From positions 2,219,168 through 2,283,167 of the forward strand of contig NZ_CP009528.1 in assembly GCF_000970025.1 (NCBI RefSeq): 64,000 nt of DNA, given 5' to 3'. Source of the DNA: Methanosarcina barkeri MS. GTDB lineage: Archaea > Halobacteriota > Methanosarcinia > Methanosarcinales > Methanosarcinaceae. Each line of letters begins with the position of its first letter. The stretch's first letter is position 1. The position numbers were made by a program, and so were the translations under genes. The notes beneath the pieces were generated by a model, which saw only the letters and a program-made list of their open reading frames with translations, was not told the DNA's origin and did no database searches. Below are positions 1 to 9,323 of this stretch, piece after piece.

Positions 1-1
1 G

Positions 2-286
2 AACTTAAAAATTATTGGAAACACAAGCTTCCCTATCTGTTCTCTTTCCGAACGACAAGCCATGATTCAGGAAATAGAAACACGCCTGTCAGTATGTAAT
101 AAGATAGAGCAGGATATTGAAATGAATCTGAAAAAATTCAAAGCCCTAAGGCAGAGTGTTTTGAAAAAAGAATTTGAGGGAAAGTTGCTTAATGAAAAAG
201 AGCTGGCAGAGGTTCAAAGGACAGAAGATTGGGGGCCGACTGAGGTTTTGCTTGAAAGAATAAAGGCAGAAAAAGCGAGAAAATAA
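2..286 (+). CDS. hsdS: Type I restriction enzyme specificity subunit, C-terminal end (cut by window edge)
   Basis: The frame is open from the first bases of the window. It carries the typical HsdS tail: a hydrophobic strand, then a long helix with EIETRLSVCNKIEQDI and LRQSVLKKEFEGKLL, the conserved coiled coil that spaces the two target-recognition domains and contacts HsdM. HsdS gives sequence specificity to type I restriction-modification complexes. Only about 94 residues of a usual 400 or so are in the window, so the target domains cannot be judged. The run-off at base 1 is a window effect and not a truncation. The internal ATG at position 62 is not the real start. The following broken restriction genes suggest a restriction cluster. 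Confidence 0.8.
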   Translation, partial: NLKIIGNTSFPICSLSERQAMIQEIETRLSVCNKIEQDIEMNLKKFKALRQSVLKKEFEGKLLNEKELAEVQRTEDWGPTEVLLERIKAEKARK

Positions 287-320
287 TTCATCTAGTGGAT
301 ATAAAAAGGAAGTTGTCTCT

Positions 321-586
321 ATGAAAGAAGACGAAATAAAAAAGGTATTCAGTTAATGTGTGATACGTCTAAAGAAATATCCAGACTTTATGAAGATAAA
401 AATGCTTTAATCAATAAACTTAATAATCTATCGAAAGAAGACCTGACTCCATTAGAATATGAGTACAGATCGAAATCAGGGCCGGTTACGGATCTACGTA
501 AAGATGTGTTAAAATATCTGCTAGATGGGAATAAACTGGATGAAAAGTCATTTGATGAATTTATTCTTGCGCAGAGTATGAAATGA
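321..586 (+). CDS. Small helical protein of unknown function, possibly frameshifted near its start
   Basis: I do not recognise this family. The main open frame (356-586, 76 residues) is charged and helical, and its stop overlaps the next start as ATGA. Its own ATG at 356 has no clear ribosome binding site. An ATG at 321 has a GGAAG about nine bases upstream, but its frame stops after 11 residues exactly where the second frame starts (TAATG). This could be translational coupling, or one gene broken by a frameshift near 354. It sits between hsdS and an mcrC remnant, so a link to restriction is possible but unproven. Confidence 0.4.
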
Positions 587-1103
587 AAAACTGGAGCTTA
601 TTATTCCCGATGGAATATATTTTTGAGGATTTTATAGCCGGCTATGTTCAAAAGCATTTTAGTGACACATTCAAAGTAGAGCCTCAGAAATCAGATCTTT
701 ACCTGCATACCAATCCTAACACGTTTAATCTTCAGCATGACATCCTGCTCACAAACAAAAAAACTGGGAGCAGATAATTGTTGATACTAAGTATAAACCC
801 CGATGGAACCTGGAAAAAAGCGATTCAAAGAAAGGAATAGCTCAATCCGATATGTATCAAATGATCAGTTATGCTTACAGGCGAGGAACAAATAACGTAC
901 TGCTTATTTATCCGAACACCTCTGATAAACCGGTAGATGATTCTGTATTTTTGATAAATAAAGGTACTAAAGATGAAACTATTAAAATCAAGGCAATAGA
1001 TGTGCCTTTCTGGTCAATTAATGGTCATTCATATGTTGAAGAATATCTAAAAGTCAAGTTACGAGATGTATTATCGTATCCTCTTCAAATAGTTTTAAAA
1101 TAA
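583..1103 (+). pseudogene. mcrC: McrC-like restriction subunit remnant, truncated and frameshifted
   Basis: Two frames together read like the C-terminal half of McrC, the partner of the McrB GTPase in modification-dependent restriction. The first frame (583-777) has LLFPMEYIFEDFIAGYVQKH. The second, ending at 1103, continues with QIIVDTKYKPRW, the PD-(D/E)xK-like core, and then QSDMYQMISYAY. Restoring one G in the G run at 766-768 would join them as TGEQIIVDTKYK. The N-terminal half is absent and no mcrB lies in the window. Either the gene decayed or there is a sequencing indel at 757-768, but the missing N-terminus argues for real decay. Confidence 0.7.
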
Positions 1104-1347
1104 TTGAAAAGGTATTAATCATAAACTCTGAATGATTTAAGTAAGTTTGCATTAACTGAGTTCTAATCTATGTTGATACTTTCGGCATCAATTGATTTAA
1201 GGTAGCTTACCGGGCGATACATTAAACTCAGTTTCCAAATTATTTTTCGGTTGCTATCACTCAAAATCTACTCTTCACTATTATCAGTTAAACAGATCTC
1301 TTTAGTCCCAAAATTACAAAAGTGATGTTGGTAAACCGCAAGCAAGT

Positions 1348-2037
1348 TTACTGTGGGCAGACTTTAATACAGAGCCCACAGCGCAGCCCTCCCAGAACAT
1401 TAAACATATACTGTGCACATTTCTGCCTGTCAATTTTTCCATCCAAGGAGATGGCACCAGCCGGGCATACTTCAATGCACTTCGTGCACTTGCTGCATTT
1501 TTCATTGATAAACGGCGGTAAAGTACCCTTTTCTTCTTTTTCCAGTGGGGCATCAGTCAGTATTGCAGTCATTCTAATTCTGGGGCCGAAGTCTTTTGTA
1601 ATAAGGAGGTGATTTATGCCGAAATTACCCAGTCCTGCATGATATGCGGCATATTTGATGGACAGATTTGCTTTAAGTGTCTCGCGGTCAGCATACCAGT
1701 ATCCAAACTCACTTCCCTCTGTAGGCACAATAGTTGCTTTGTATCCTTCTTTTTCAATAAGTTTTGCAATTTGAAAAGCGACTATTCGAAGGGTTGCAGT
1801 TGCTGCCATAAGAGTATTGGTATATTCGGCCCGTCCGGCTGGAAGAGTCTCAAAAGCTCCCCTTGGTACGCCAACCCCCAGGATTATAACTGACTGTACT
1901 TCTGCCATCACGTCCTGAGGTTTGTTTCCTGTATATTCCGGGTCTTCAAAGCAAGCTGCATCTGCAATCCCAATAAAATCCGCATTCATTTTAAAAGCAG
2001 TGTCTTCTACCTTTTTTGTAAGAGCAATTTCCCTCAT
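1348..2037 (-). CDS. QueG-like 4Fe-4S reductase (short form)
   Basis: This 229-residue protein resembles the catalytic half of epoxyqueuosine reductase QueG and related corrinoid/iron-sulfur reductases. It has an N-terminal Rossmann-like part with a GLGNFGINHLLIT segment near the middle. Two cysteine clusters at the C-terminus suit two 4Fe-4S centres: C181, C184, C187 and C191, then C207, C220, C223 and C227. It lacks the C-terminal HEAT domain of full QueG (usually 350 or more residues), so tRNA epoxyqueuosine reduction is uncertain. A small-molecule reductase or an activation protein is possible. The ATG start has an AGGAGAT ribosome binding site. It stands alone, divergent from the next gene. 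Confidence 0.7.
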   Translation of the reverse strand: MREIALTKKVEDTAFKMNADFIGIADAACFEDPEYTGNKPQDVMAEVQSVIILGVGVPRGAFETLPAGRAEYTNTLMAATATLRIVAFQIAKLIEKEGYKATIVPTEGSEFGYWYADRETLKANLSIKYAAYHAGLGNFGINHLLITKDFGPRIRMTAILTDAPLEKEEKGTLPPFINEKCSKCTKCIEVCPAGAISLDGKIDRQKCAQYMFNVLGGLRCGLCIKVCPQ

Positions 2038-2325
2038 ACTGATCTCCTGTAAAAGTTAAATTTCGGTTAAACTCAGGTTTCACTTTGCTCTTTTTATGGT
2101 TATAACTTTTGAGGTTCAATTTCTATCTGCTTGTAAGGCTTCTCTATTTACAGACTCGGGTTTCGTGTAGAAACAAAGGGATATTTAAAAACAAGGAAAC
2201 AGTTAATATATAAATTATTAATTTCATCTGTATATTAACAAATTATCTTCATTATAAACAATAACTGTCGGCTTAAAGTTATTGTATTCTAAGCGGAGGG
2301 GTTATGTAAAGTTTTTCTGGGGGGA

Positions 2326-4158
2326 TTGGTTCTGAGAATCACGTTTATTGAAGATTATCACAACAGGTGGAGATTCGGTGCTGCATTTGTTGTCTTCTTA
2401 TTTCTGTTTTCAGCAAGTGTTGGAAGTGCAGAGGTTATTTACGTAGAACCAGAAAATTCGATCCAGGCTGCAGTAAATAACTCTACGGCCGGAGATCTAG
2501 TTATTGTGAAAACCGGGGAATATCAGGAGAATATTGTTGTCAATGTTTCAGGAATAAAGATCAGTTCGGAGTTTGAGGACCCTGAAAATGTGCTTATAAG
2601 GACGAGGGATAGAAATGCCAGCGTGTTTCAGATTAAAGCTGATAATGTAACTGTCAGCGGCTTCAATATAACCGGGTCAGGTGAAGTTTCCAACGTTTCT
2701 GTCTCCACCATCTCTAATGTTTCAGGTTCTTCAAACTTTTCCGAAATGGGCAATGATTCTAGTTATTCCAATAACTCCAATGATTCCAATAACTCCAATG
2801 ATTCCAATAACTCCAATGATTCCAATAACTCCAATGATTCCAATAATTCCAATAATTCCAATAATTCAGAGAACGCCAGTCTGGGGCAGGTTTCCAGTTC
2901 AGGGTCAGATAAGCCTGCTTACCAATGGGATGGGTTTGGTTGTCCTGCAGCAGGGATTTGCCTTGAGCAGGTTAACAACTGCACAGTCGAGAATAATAGA
3001 TTTTTCGAAAATAGGTACGGGGTTTATCTGCAGGATTCCAGGAATAGTACAGTCTTGAAGAATACTTTTTTCCGCAATGGCATCTGGCTTGATGAAGGGT
3101 GCGGCAAAAACCTGCTGATAAATAATGCTATTGAAGAGAGCACCCTCATTATTGGGGCTCACTGCTGGGACAATATAATGTTCCAGAATCGGGTTTCAAA
3201 CGGCGAGGGAATAAGTATTGCCTGTTGTGGTGGAAACAACCTCGTCTCGAGAAATGAAATCATAAACTGTAGTAATGGAATTGACATGTATGACGTTCAG
3301 GCAAGGACCATCCTACGTGACAACCTGATTCTAGGTTGTCGGAACGGGATTTATCTAACCTTTGTCTTCGATTCCAGAGTTTATAATAACACGATTTCTA
3401 ACGGAAGTACAGGCATTTATTTAAGAGAGGACTGCCACGACAATGAACTGTCTAACAATACAATAACAATGAGTAACGAATCTGGCATTTACTTTCTGGA
3501 CTACAGTGCAGCTAACCGCATTTATAATAACTACTTCAATAATAGCGTAAATGTGAAAGCCGAGAATACTAAAGGAAATATCTGGAATACTACACAGTCG
3601 CCAAGGCCAAATATAGTAGGGGGTCTAAACCTGGGAGGAAATTTCTGGGCAAATCCAGAGGGAACCGGCTTCTCTCAGGTCTCAAACGATTCAAACTCGG
3701 ATGGGATCTGCGATTTGCCACTCCAGATTAATGGAAGCGATTTCGATTATCTTCCACTTGCCAGACCTCCTTTCGTAACCGGGGTAGATCTAGAGGTCAC
3801 AATCGGAATGCCTGAACCAAATAATACCTCGGACATTTCCATTGAAATCGACAGAGATACCCTCAATTTAGGAACCATGCCTTCAAAGCAGTCAACAGAA
3901 CAGATAAGTAAACCACAGGTTTTGACAATAAGGAACACAGGAATAAGTAATGTCAGGATTTCCGCTGAGGTTAGTGAGTCTTCAGATGCAGTTTTTTCTA
4001 AAGGTATTTATATTTCTTCCCGTTTCTGGCCAGACTTTTCTGAAGTAATTGCAAACAACACAAGTAAAGCTCTGGAAATTGAACTTAAAGTTCCGATGAA
4101 CTACTCTGAAAATGGCACTAAAAAAGGATCTCTTGTTTTCCTGGCTGAAAATATTTGA
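2326..4158 (+). CDS. Secreted NosD/PbH1-type parallel beta-helix surface protein with Asn-Ser-Asp repeat
   Basis: The 610-residue protein starts with a hydrophobic signal segment (about residues 16-36) ending near GSAEVIYV. Parallel beta-helix repeats follow, with motifs such as NNTISNGSTGIYLREDCHDN and NGIDMYDV typical of NosD/CASH carbohydrate-binding surface proteins. Residues 147-181 are a low-complexity insert of SNN/SND triplets between the first helix turns and the main helix. The region after residue 485 looks like an Ig-like beta domain. No membrane anchor is visible, so it may be secreted or held by the S-layer. The start codon is uncertain: TTG 2326 lies one base after a run of six G, so a downstream codon may be used. 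Many Asn-X-Ser/Thr sites suggest N-glycosylation. Confidence 0.75.
   Translation: MVLRITFIEDYHNRWRFGAAFVVFLFLFSASVGSAEVIYVEPENSIQAAVNNSTAGDLVIVKTGEYQENIVVNVSGIKISSEFEDPENVLIRTRDRNASVFQIKADNVTVSGFNITGSGEVSNVSVSTISNVSGSSNFSEMGNDSSYSNNSNDSNNSNDSNNSNDSNNSNDSNNSNNSNNSENASLGQVSSSGSDKPAYQWDGFGCPAAGICLEQVNNCTVENNRFFENRYGVYLQDSRNSTVLKNTFFRNGIWLDEGCGKNLLINNAIEESTLIIGAHCWDNIMFQNRVSNGEGISIACCGGNNLVSRNEIINCSNGIDMYDVQARTILRDNLILGCRNGIYLTFVFDSRVYNNTISNGSTGIYLREDCHDNELSNNTITMSNESGIYFLDYSAANRIYNNYFNNSVNVKAENTKGNIWNTTQSPRPNIVGGLNLGGNFWANPEGTGFSQVSNDSNSDGICDLPLQINGSDFDYLPLARPPFVTGVDLEVTIGMPEPNNTSDISIEIDRDTLNLGTMPSKQSTEQISKPQVLTIRNTGISNVRISAEVSESSDAVFSKGIYISSRFWPDFSEVIANNTSKALEIELKVPMNYSENGTKKGSLVFLAENI
2767..2868 (+). 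repeat. In-frame 9/18-bp coding microsatellite
   Basis: Tandem TCCAATAAC/TCCAATGAT units, largely as an 18-bp compound unit, encode SNN and SND triplets inside the beta-helix surface gene. The unit length is a multiple of three, so copy-number changes keep the frame and only alter linker length. Confidence 0.9.
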
Positions 4159-4250
4159 GAGCTCTGGCTTTTATCTTCAATTTTTGTTTTATATTTTTTG
4201 GCTGCAAGCCGATACAGATTAGTTTTTCAAAATAAAATCTTCAACGCGAC

Positions 4251-4326
4251 TTTTGATTGCTTTTTGATGTATCTGTACACGATGTTCCTTTTGATTGCTT
4301 TTTGATGTATCTGTACACGACGTTCC
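4251..4326 (+). repeat. 38-bp tandem duplication in the 4159-4491 intergenic region
   Basis: Two 38-bp copies (4251-4288 and 4289-4326) differ at one base. Each contains a short internal TTTTGAT repeat. Apart from this and an AT-rich promoter zone before the acetyltransferase gene, I see nothing else in the 333-bp gap. Confidence 0.85.
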
Positions 4327-4491
4327 ATCAATCCCAAAAGCATAAAAAATATGAGTAGACCTTGTTTTGATTGTTGTGTAACAATGATAATTGAGTACAA
4401 ACAAACGACAATAAAAATGATATGAGAAATATATAGTTAAGGTGAGAGAAAAAACGGGAGCTAAGATAAGAAAAAAAGAAAGGAGTTTAAA

Positions 4492-5088
4492 ATGAGAGAA
4501 AAAGAAAAAATGCTGGCAGGCAAACCATATAGAGCTTTTGGAGAAGAACTGCTTGCAGAACGTCAGGCTGCAAAGGAGTTGATTTTTGAATTTAATGCTC
4601 TGCACCCCAGCAAAATTGAACAACGCAATAAAATTATTAAAAGACTTTTTGGCAAAACTGGTGAGAACTTCATTATTGAATCACCTTTTCGCTGTGACTA
4701 CGGATATAATATTTCTATCGGGGAGAACTTTTATGCCAATTATAATTGTACAATTCTCGACTGCGCTAAGGTTACTATAGGTGACAACGCTTTTATTGGA
4801 CCCAATTTGAGTCTTTTTACTGCAGGACATCCCGTGCATCCGGATGTGCGGAATACCCAGTTGGAATATGCCGTTCCTATTTTCATAGGCAACAATGTTT
4901 GGCTTGGCGGTGGCACTATTGTGAATCCGGGGGTTACCATTGGTGATAATACTGTCATTGGTTCTGGAAGCGTAGTAACAAAGGATATTCCGGCCAATGT
5001 AATAGCTGCTGGCAATCCGTGTAGGGTGAGACGCACCATTACAGAAAAAGATAAAAGTGATTTTCTGAAAACGTTATCCAATGAATAA
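4492..5088 (+). CDS. Maltose/galactoside O-acetyltransferase-like protein (LacA/Maa/NodL family)
   Basis: This 198-residue left-handed beta-helix acyltransferase is of standard length for the family. It opens with the Maa/LacA-type N-terminal helix motif MLAGKPYRAFGEELLAER. Hexapeptide repeats follow (IGENFYANYN, IGDNAFIGPN, IGNNVWLGGG, IGDNTVIGSG), with the catalytic histidine in TAGHPVHP at residue 113. The family transfers acetyl groups from acetyl-CoA to sugar hydroxyls in the cytoplasm. A good AAAGGAG ribosome binding site supports the ATG. It appears to be a single-gene unit, and its physiological sugar cannot be told from context. Confidence 0.88.
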   Translation: MREKEKMLAGKPYRAFGEELLAERQAAKELIFEFNALHPSKIEQRNKIIKRLFGKTGENFIIESPFRCDYGYNISIGENFYANYNCTILDCAKVTIGDNAFIGPNLSLFTAGHPVHPDVRNTQLEYAVPIFIGNNVWLGGGTIVNPGVTIGDNTVIGSGSVVTKDIPANVIAAGNPCRVRRTITEKDKSDFLKTLSNE

Positions 5089-5408
5089 GCTTATCTAGAA
5101 ACCCATAATCCAACACCTATTTTTATTATCGTTTCTCATAATTATTTAGGTGGCATGGTAGTTTGCAACTTATTTACGCAGATTATCATGCTAAGCTTAT
5201 CATGCTATTTTGTGTCTGAGGTATTTTTTTCATATATTACCCAGCTTCTTATCACTTCATTTTCTTTCCCGCCTTCTATCTTTAAAGCTATCTCTTTAAA
5301 GCTATTTCTTCCACACTCTATCTTAAAAGATATGTCTTTTTTGCCATTTATCTTAAAAGATATCTCTTTAACTTCCTATCTCTCTTTTCTGAGATCTGTA
5401 CAGACTTA
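5089..5408. other. Intergenic region with degenerate short repeats, no gene supported
   Basis: The stretch is pyrimidine-rich. Imperfect copies of a TATCTTAAAAGATAT-like palindromic element lie around 5277-5365. A 84-residue open frame here is low-complexity, with no ribosome binding site, and is probably chance. Confidence 0.5.
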
Positions 5409-5501
5409 GATGAGGACTGGATTTGTGATTCATCTTATAACATTAATGGGAGTGAGATTGACTATCTTTCACTTTCATCTCTATCCAGACCGCAAATCTA
5501 A
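5409..5501 (+). pseudogene. C-terminal remnant of a NosD-like beta-helix protein
   Basis: The 30 codons before the TAA at 5499 read DEDWICDSSYNINGSEIDYL and a short tail. This parallels the DSNSDGICDLPLQINGSDFDYL segment of the beta-helix gene at 2326-4158, the conserved end of NosD-like domains. Nothing upstream continues the frame, so it looks like a decayed duplicate lying just before the next surface-protein gene. Confidence 0.55.
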
Positions 5502-5556
5502 TCGTAAACTTTTACAAAAAATTCATGAAGAATAAACTCCTAAACTATACATTACT

Positions 5557-6996
5557 ATGAGACAGTTAGCAGGAACATGGTTATTTATAGTGCTGGGTCT
5601 GCTCTTCGGCCTGTTTGCAGATTTGGGGGCTGCAGATCCTGTTGACTCGGATAGTGGGAACATAAATCTTTCGGAACTCAGAGCTTTTGACCTGCTTTGC
5701 AGATGTGAAACAGGATGTATAGTTAATACGGTTTCTCTTTCTTCTGATGGGAATTATCTTGCAGTTGGGGACTTTAATCGTAGTGTTTCTCTTTTTAATT
5801 CCAAGGGAAAGAAACTCTGGAATTATACTACTGGGGATATTGTTTACACTGTATCAATTTCTCCCGATGGAACTGGTGTAGCTGCAGGAAGCAACGATAA
5901 GAAGGCATACTTTTTTAACAGGGAAGGAAAATTGCTATGGAGTTACGAAACTGAGGGCAGCGTGAATTGTGTTGTGGTCTCTTCCGATGGTTCATATGTG
6001 GCTGCAGGCAGTGATGACGGCAAGATTTACTTCTTTAATAAAGAGGGCAGATTATTATGGAATTTTGATTCAGGATATTCCGTCCGCAGTATAGCTCTCT
6101 CCAGAGACGGCTCTTACGTTACAGCCGGTGGTTCCAGTTATTGCATTTATCTCTTTGACAGAGACGGAAATAAAATATGGGAACGAAAAACAGGCAGTGT
6201 GATCAATTGTGTGTGCATTACTCCACAAGCCCAATATGTGGCTGCTGGAGGTTCCAATTATAATGTCTATTTCCTTAACCAGAAAGGGGATTTTTCCTGG
6301 ATACACAACCCTGCTTACTGGATCAGTAGCGTTTCCCTGACAAACAACGGCTCGTATCTGGCGGCAGGAAGTTTTGACGATAAAGTCTACATGTTTAACA
6401 GCACAGGTACAAAACTCTGGGATTACAAGGTAAAAGATGATGTCTACAGTGTTGCAATTTCACCGGACGCATCATTCATTGCAGCTGGAAGCTGGGACGA
6501 TACGCTTTATGTGCTCGATCTCGGTGGGAAGGAATTCTGGAACTGCAGTTGCGGAGGAAATATTAATGACGTGTTCATTTCTCGCGATAGCTCGGCCCTT
6601 GCTGCAGCGAGTGATAACGGAGCAGCGTATCTTTTTGAGCGAAACTCCACGGTTTTTGCGCAGCTCTTTAGAGATGCGCGTTTCCTTTCAGGAGAAAGGC
6701 TCGGACTGCCTTTAAAAGAAAGCATGACAGCAACGGGAGGCATTGAAAATGTAGTTGAGATTGCCTCAGCTTCCTCAGGTAAAGTGTCAGATGATATAAA
6801 AAGTTCAGCTTCTACAGAAAGTTCATCAAGGCTTTCGGAACTGCTTAATTTCTTTAAATATCCAATTTTCCTTTTACTGGCAGTTTTAATAGTAGCAGTC
6901 TACCTGAAAAACCGGGCCTTTAAAAAACGGATAAGAGAAGAAAACCTAGAAGACTTTGAGAATCTTGATGATGAAAAACACATGCCTGGAAATTAA
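5557..6996 (+). CDS. Membrane-anchored extracellular beta-propeller protein
   Basis: The 479-residue protein has an N-terminal signal segment (residues 5-26) and about eight blade repeats of roughly 41 residues. Each repeat follows the pattern VSxSxDGSYVAAGSxDxKxYxFNxxGxLLW, a PQQ/WD-like propeller common in Methanosarcina surface proteins. A single membrane helix lies at about residues 435-450 (YPIFLLLAVLIVAVYL), followed by a basic then acidic cytoplasmic tail. The topology is therefore an outside propeller and a short inside tail. No catalytic motif is seen, so a binding or scaffold role is likely. No ribosome binding site stands out before the ATG. Confidence 0.75.
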   Translation: MRQLAGTWLFIVLGLLFGLFADLGAADPVDSDSGNINLSELRAFDLLCRCETGCIVNTVSLSSDGNYLAVGDFNRSVSLFNSKGKKLWNYTTGDIVYTVSISPDGTGVAAGSNDKKAYFFNREGKLLWSYETEGSVNCVVVSSDGSYVAAGSDDGKIYFFNKEGRLLWNFDSGYSVRSIALSRDGSYVTAGGSSYCIYLFDRDGNKIWERKTGSVINCVCITPQAQYVAAGGSNYNVYFLNQKGDFSWIHNPAYWISSVSLTNNGSYLAAGSFDDKVYMFNSTGTKLWDYKVKDDVYSVAISPDASFIAAGSWDDTLYVLDLGGKEFWNCSCGGNINDVFISRDSSALAAASDNGAAYLFERNSTVFAQLFRDARFLSGERLGLPLKESMTATGGIENVVEIASASSGKVSDDIKSSASTESSSRLSELLNFFKYPIFLLLAVLIVAVYLKNRAFKKRIREENLEDFENLDDEKHMPGN

Positions 6997-7288
6997 TATG
7001 AAAAATTTGGAAGCCTGAGATTTCAGTTCTGGAAGCTTAAACTTCCAGTCCTGTAAATTTCACTTCTGTAACTTTCAGTCCTGTAAATTTTCAACTTTTT
7101 AATCTACAAATGAACTCCATCATTGGAGGCTGGGGAGCTGGGAATTAACCTTATTGAAATATATCCAATTTCCACTTAGCTGTCATGGAAATGTTTCATA
7201 GAGAGATCCAGGGACATGAGTATTTAGATAGTCCATTATCAGCGTAATTTTATTTGCATTTTCACGTCGAATGCATTCTCACGTTGAA

Positions 7289-7417
7289 GTGCGATTTTTC
7301 CAGAAAATAGGCCCAATCTTGCTTGTTTTTCTTTCAGTAATATTTACCATTTGTTTTCCTGCCAACGGTTCACAGGCAAGATACATATTGCGCACTCCAC
7401 AACGTTTGTATTCATAA
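7289..7417 (+). pseudogene. Signal-peptide-bearing N-terminal fragment of a lost secreted protein
   Basis: A GTG-started frame of 42 codons reads as a basic start, then FFQKIGPILLVFLSVIFTIC and PANGSQARY, a clear signal peptide. It stops 16 bases before a perfect hairpin and about 70 bases before an insertion-sequence end. It is probably the head of a gene cut by that insertion. The frame around 7517-7590, with NVVDVFTLG before a stop, may be debris of the same gene. Confidence 0.4.
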
Positions 7418-7432
7418 TCATATACAGTATAT

Positions 7433-7469
7433 CTTTTCATAAGTAATTCTAAAGATTACTTATGAAAAG
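7433..7469. repeat. Perfect 15-bp inverted repeat (hairpin)
   Basis: The arms 7433-7447 and 7455-7469 are exact reverse complements around a 7-base loop. It could be a terminator, a regulatory site or part of a mobile element; the insertion-sequence end just downstream favours the last. Confidence 0.8.
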
Positions 7470-7484
7470 GTGCAAGAACTATTT

Positions 7485-7514
7485 TACGACATTTTGAGTT
7501 TGACTTGACACTAG
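7485..7514 (+). mobile_element. Solo insertion-sequence terminal repeat
   Basis: These 30 bases match the reverse complement of 63971-64000 at 28 positions and end in TGACTTGACACTAG. The element body should extend to the left, but no transposase is readable there, so this is a relic end. The rest of 7515-7823 holds no gene I can support, only an AT-rich promoter zone for the next gene. Confidence 0.65.
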
Positions 7515-7823
7515 CAGCTTCAGTGCAACTAAAAGCGTTAGAAGCCGCGATGAGGAAATTAATGTAGTCGATGTTTTTACACTTGGGTGAGTTTATGCTT
7601 ATACCTCCGTCGTTTTTGAATAATTATTAATAAATAATTATATTTTTAATTATTGGAGGTTTTCGGAATTTCAACTGTGTGAGTTGTATGCAAACCACAT
7701 AAAGTCAAAGCAGAGTGGGAGTAAGAAATAATATGAACTGTCAACCGATATACTGTTCCAATTAAATCAATGTCCTGACAAGGTTTCTAATAATTAATAA
7801 ATAAATTTACTTGGGGGTTATAT

Positions 7824-9323
7824 ATGAAAAATTATATAATAATTATAATACTTGGCATTTTATTCACAGTATTAACAAGAATTGCTCTCGCAGAGAATAC
7901 GAAAACATATGATGCGGAGACTTTTCGACAGGCTTTGGAACTGGACTGATTCACCGTAGAGGAAGGTGAACTGGGTTACTTTGATTTAATCGGGTTATTA
8001 GAGAAAGGAGTATTGCCTTCTGCATACGGAAATAATCCCACCACAAAATATGTGGCATATTTTGTTCCAGCAGCAGCTGGTCATGAAATAGATGAACGGA
8101 TTTCTAAAATAACAGGTACTCTCGGAATGAGCGGGAGTACAACTCCATTCTGGAACCTTGGTCCTAATGAAGCTGTTGTTTTCGTTGGAAGAACACAGCC
8201 GGAATGCAAGTACTTCAGCTACGATAATTTCATAATGCACAGGACAATTGGGAATGAAAAAAGATGGATCTTTGCCAACGTAGCAGATACGGTGAACGAC
8301 CTGGTTATTAAAACCGAAGGGACTCAAAACGGCTCTTCTGGAAATCCTTTCAATCAAACCACGGTAATAATAATTACGGCTGACAAAGGAATTGATCAAC
8401 GCATCAGGGCTGCTGCCCAATCTGCAGGAGACTCAAACGATATAATTAACACACAGGCATTGCCATCAACCATATTAAAAATGGGTCTGGAGAATGATTC
8501 CGATACATTTGCCGCGTTTGTCCGCCCAGCCTTATTCAATGACACACAGGCTGGTGATGATTACATAAATAATACACCTGCAACTGTTTTCCGGATTACT
8601 CCCAACAATACTACAGAGCTGGACCCGTATGATTATCCGGAGCTAAGAGTCCGCGGAACCGGGCAAACAGAGTTTGAGCTTATGGATGATCTCGAAGAGC
8701 TAAGGATTGCGATTCTCAACAAATATAATGAGTCAAGTGCCACAGAGCTTCCGACCAGTCAGGCAGTTCCTGTAGGGAGTGATGCCATCCAGAAAGGAAT
8801 TAACGCAGTAGGTCTCAATAACGATGCGTGCTATCTATGGACAGCAAACCAGACTGTCTCTTCGCCTACACCTCCTTTCGTTAACACCTCGCTGTACTAT
8901 CCTTTCTTGCGAGAACCGGCAATTACTCTGGGCAATGATTCCAATGAATTCATAATTGTTTATGGGGTTAACCATGTAGCCACAGGAAAGGCGACGTACT
9001 CGAACTTCGCAATATACGGAGCAGATACATGGAATGGTGTTAGAGCAATCACAGACGCAGATTTCAATGGATCTGCTGAGGAATATTTCCCTGACAATCT
9101 CAATGCGAAATACCTTTATGTCTACAAGCTCGCCAGAAACTGCAGCGAAGATGATCAATACTGCTATGAGGTTCCCTACGGCGTGGGAGTTCACGGCATA
9201 GAGCCGGATCAGCCGCTTTTTGTTGCCTGGAGGGCCTACATGGAGAACACAACAAAGACCGGACCAGCCTATTCAGAGATACTATACGACCGGGCTATAA
9301 AGTTTGATCCCAAGTTAAGGTAA
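7824..9323 (+). pseudogene. Conserved secreted methanosarcinal protein interrupted by an in-frame TGA
   Basis: The natural start is ATG 7824: a GGGGG run lies six bases upstream and the first 23 codons form a signal peptide (IIIIILGILFTVLTRIALA). The same frame continues to 9323 but meets TGA at 7947-7949, codon 42. Both flanks read as one protein (TFRQALELD, stop, FTVEEGELGYFDL), which points to a single-base change, probably GGA (Gly) to TGA. The mature part of about 450 residues includes GTLGMSGSTTPFWNLGPNE and VYGVNHVATGKATYSNF. I do not know its function. Restart at TTG 8013 would make a protein without export signal. Selenocysteine is unlikely: no SECIS-like element or Sec genes are seen here, and the genus is not known to use it. 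Confidence 0.75.

Noticed and set aside
5155..5409. 84-codon open frame before the beta-helix remnant
   Set aside because: Made of short palindromic repeats and pyrimidine-rich DNA without a ribosome binding site.
7947..7949. TGA as a selenocysteine codon
   Set aside because: Methanosarcina is not known to use selenocysteine, the residue context fits a Gly codon change, and no SECIS-like structure was recognised.
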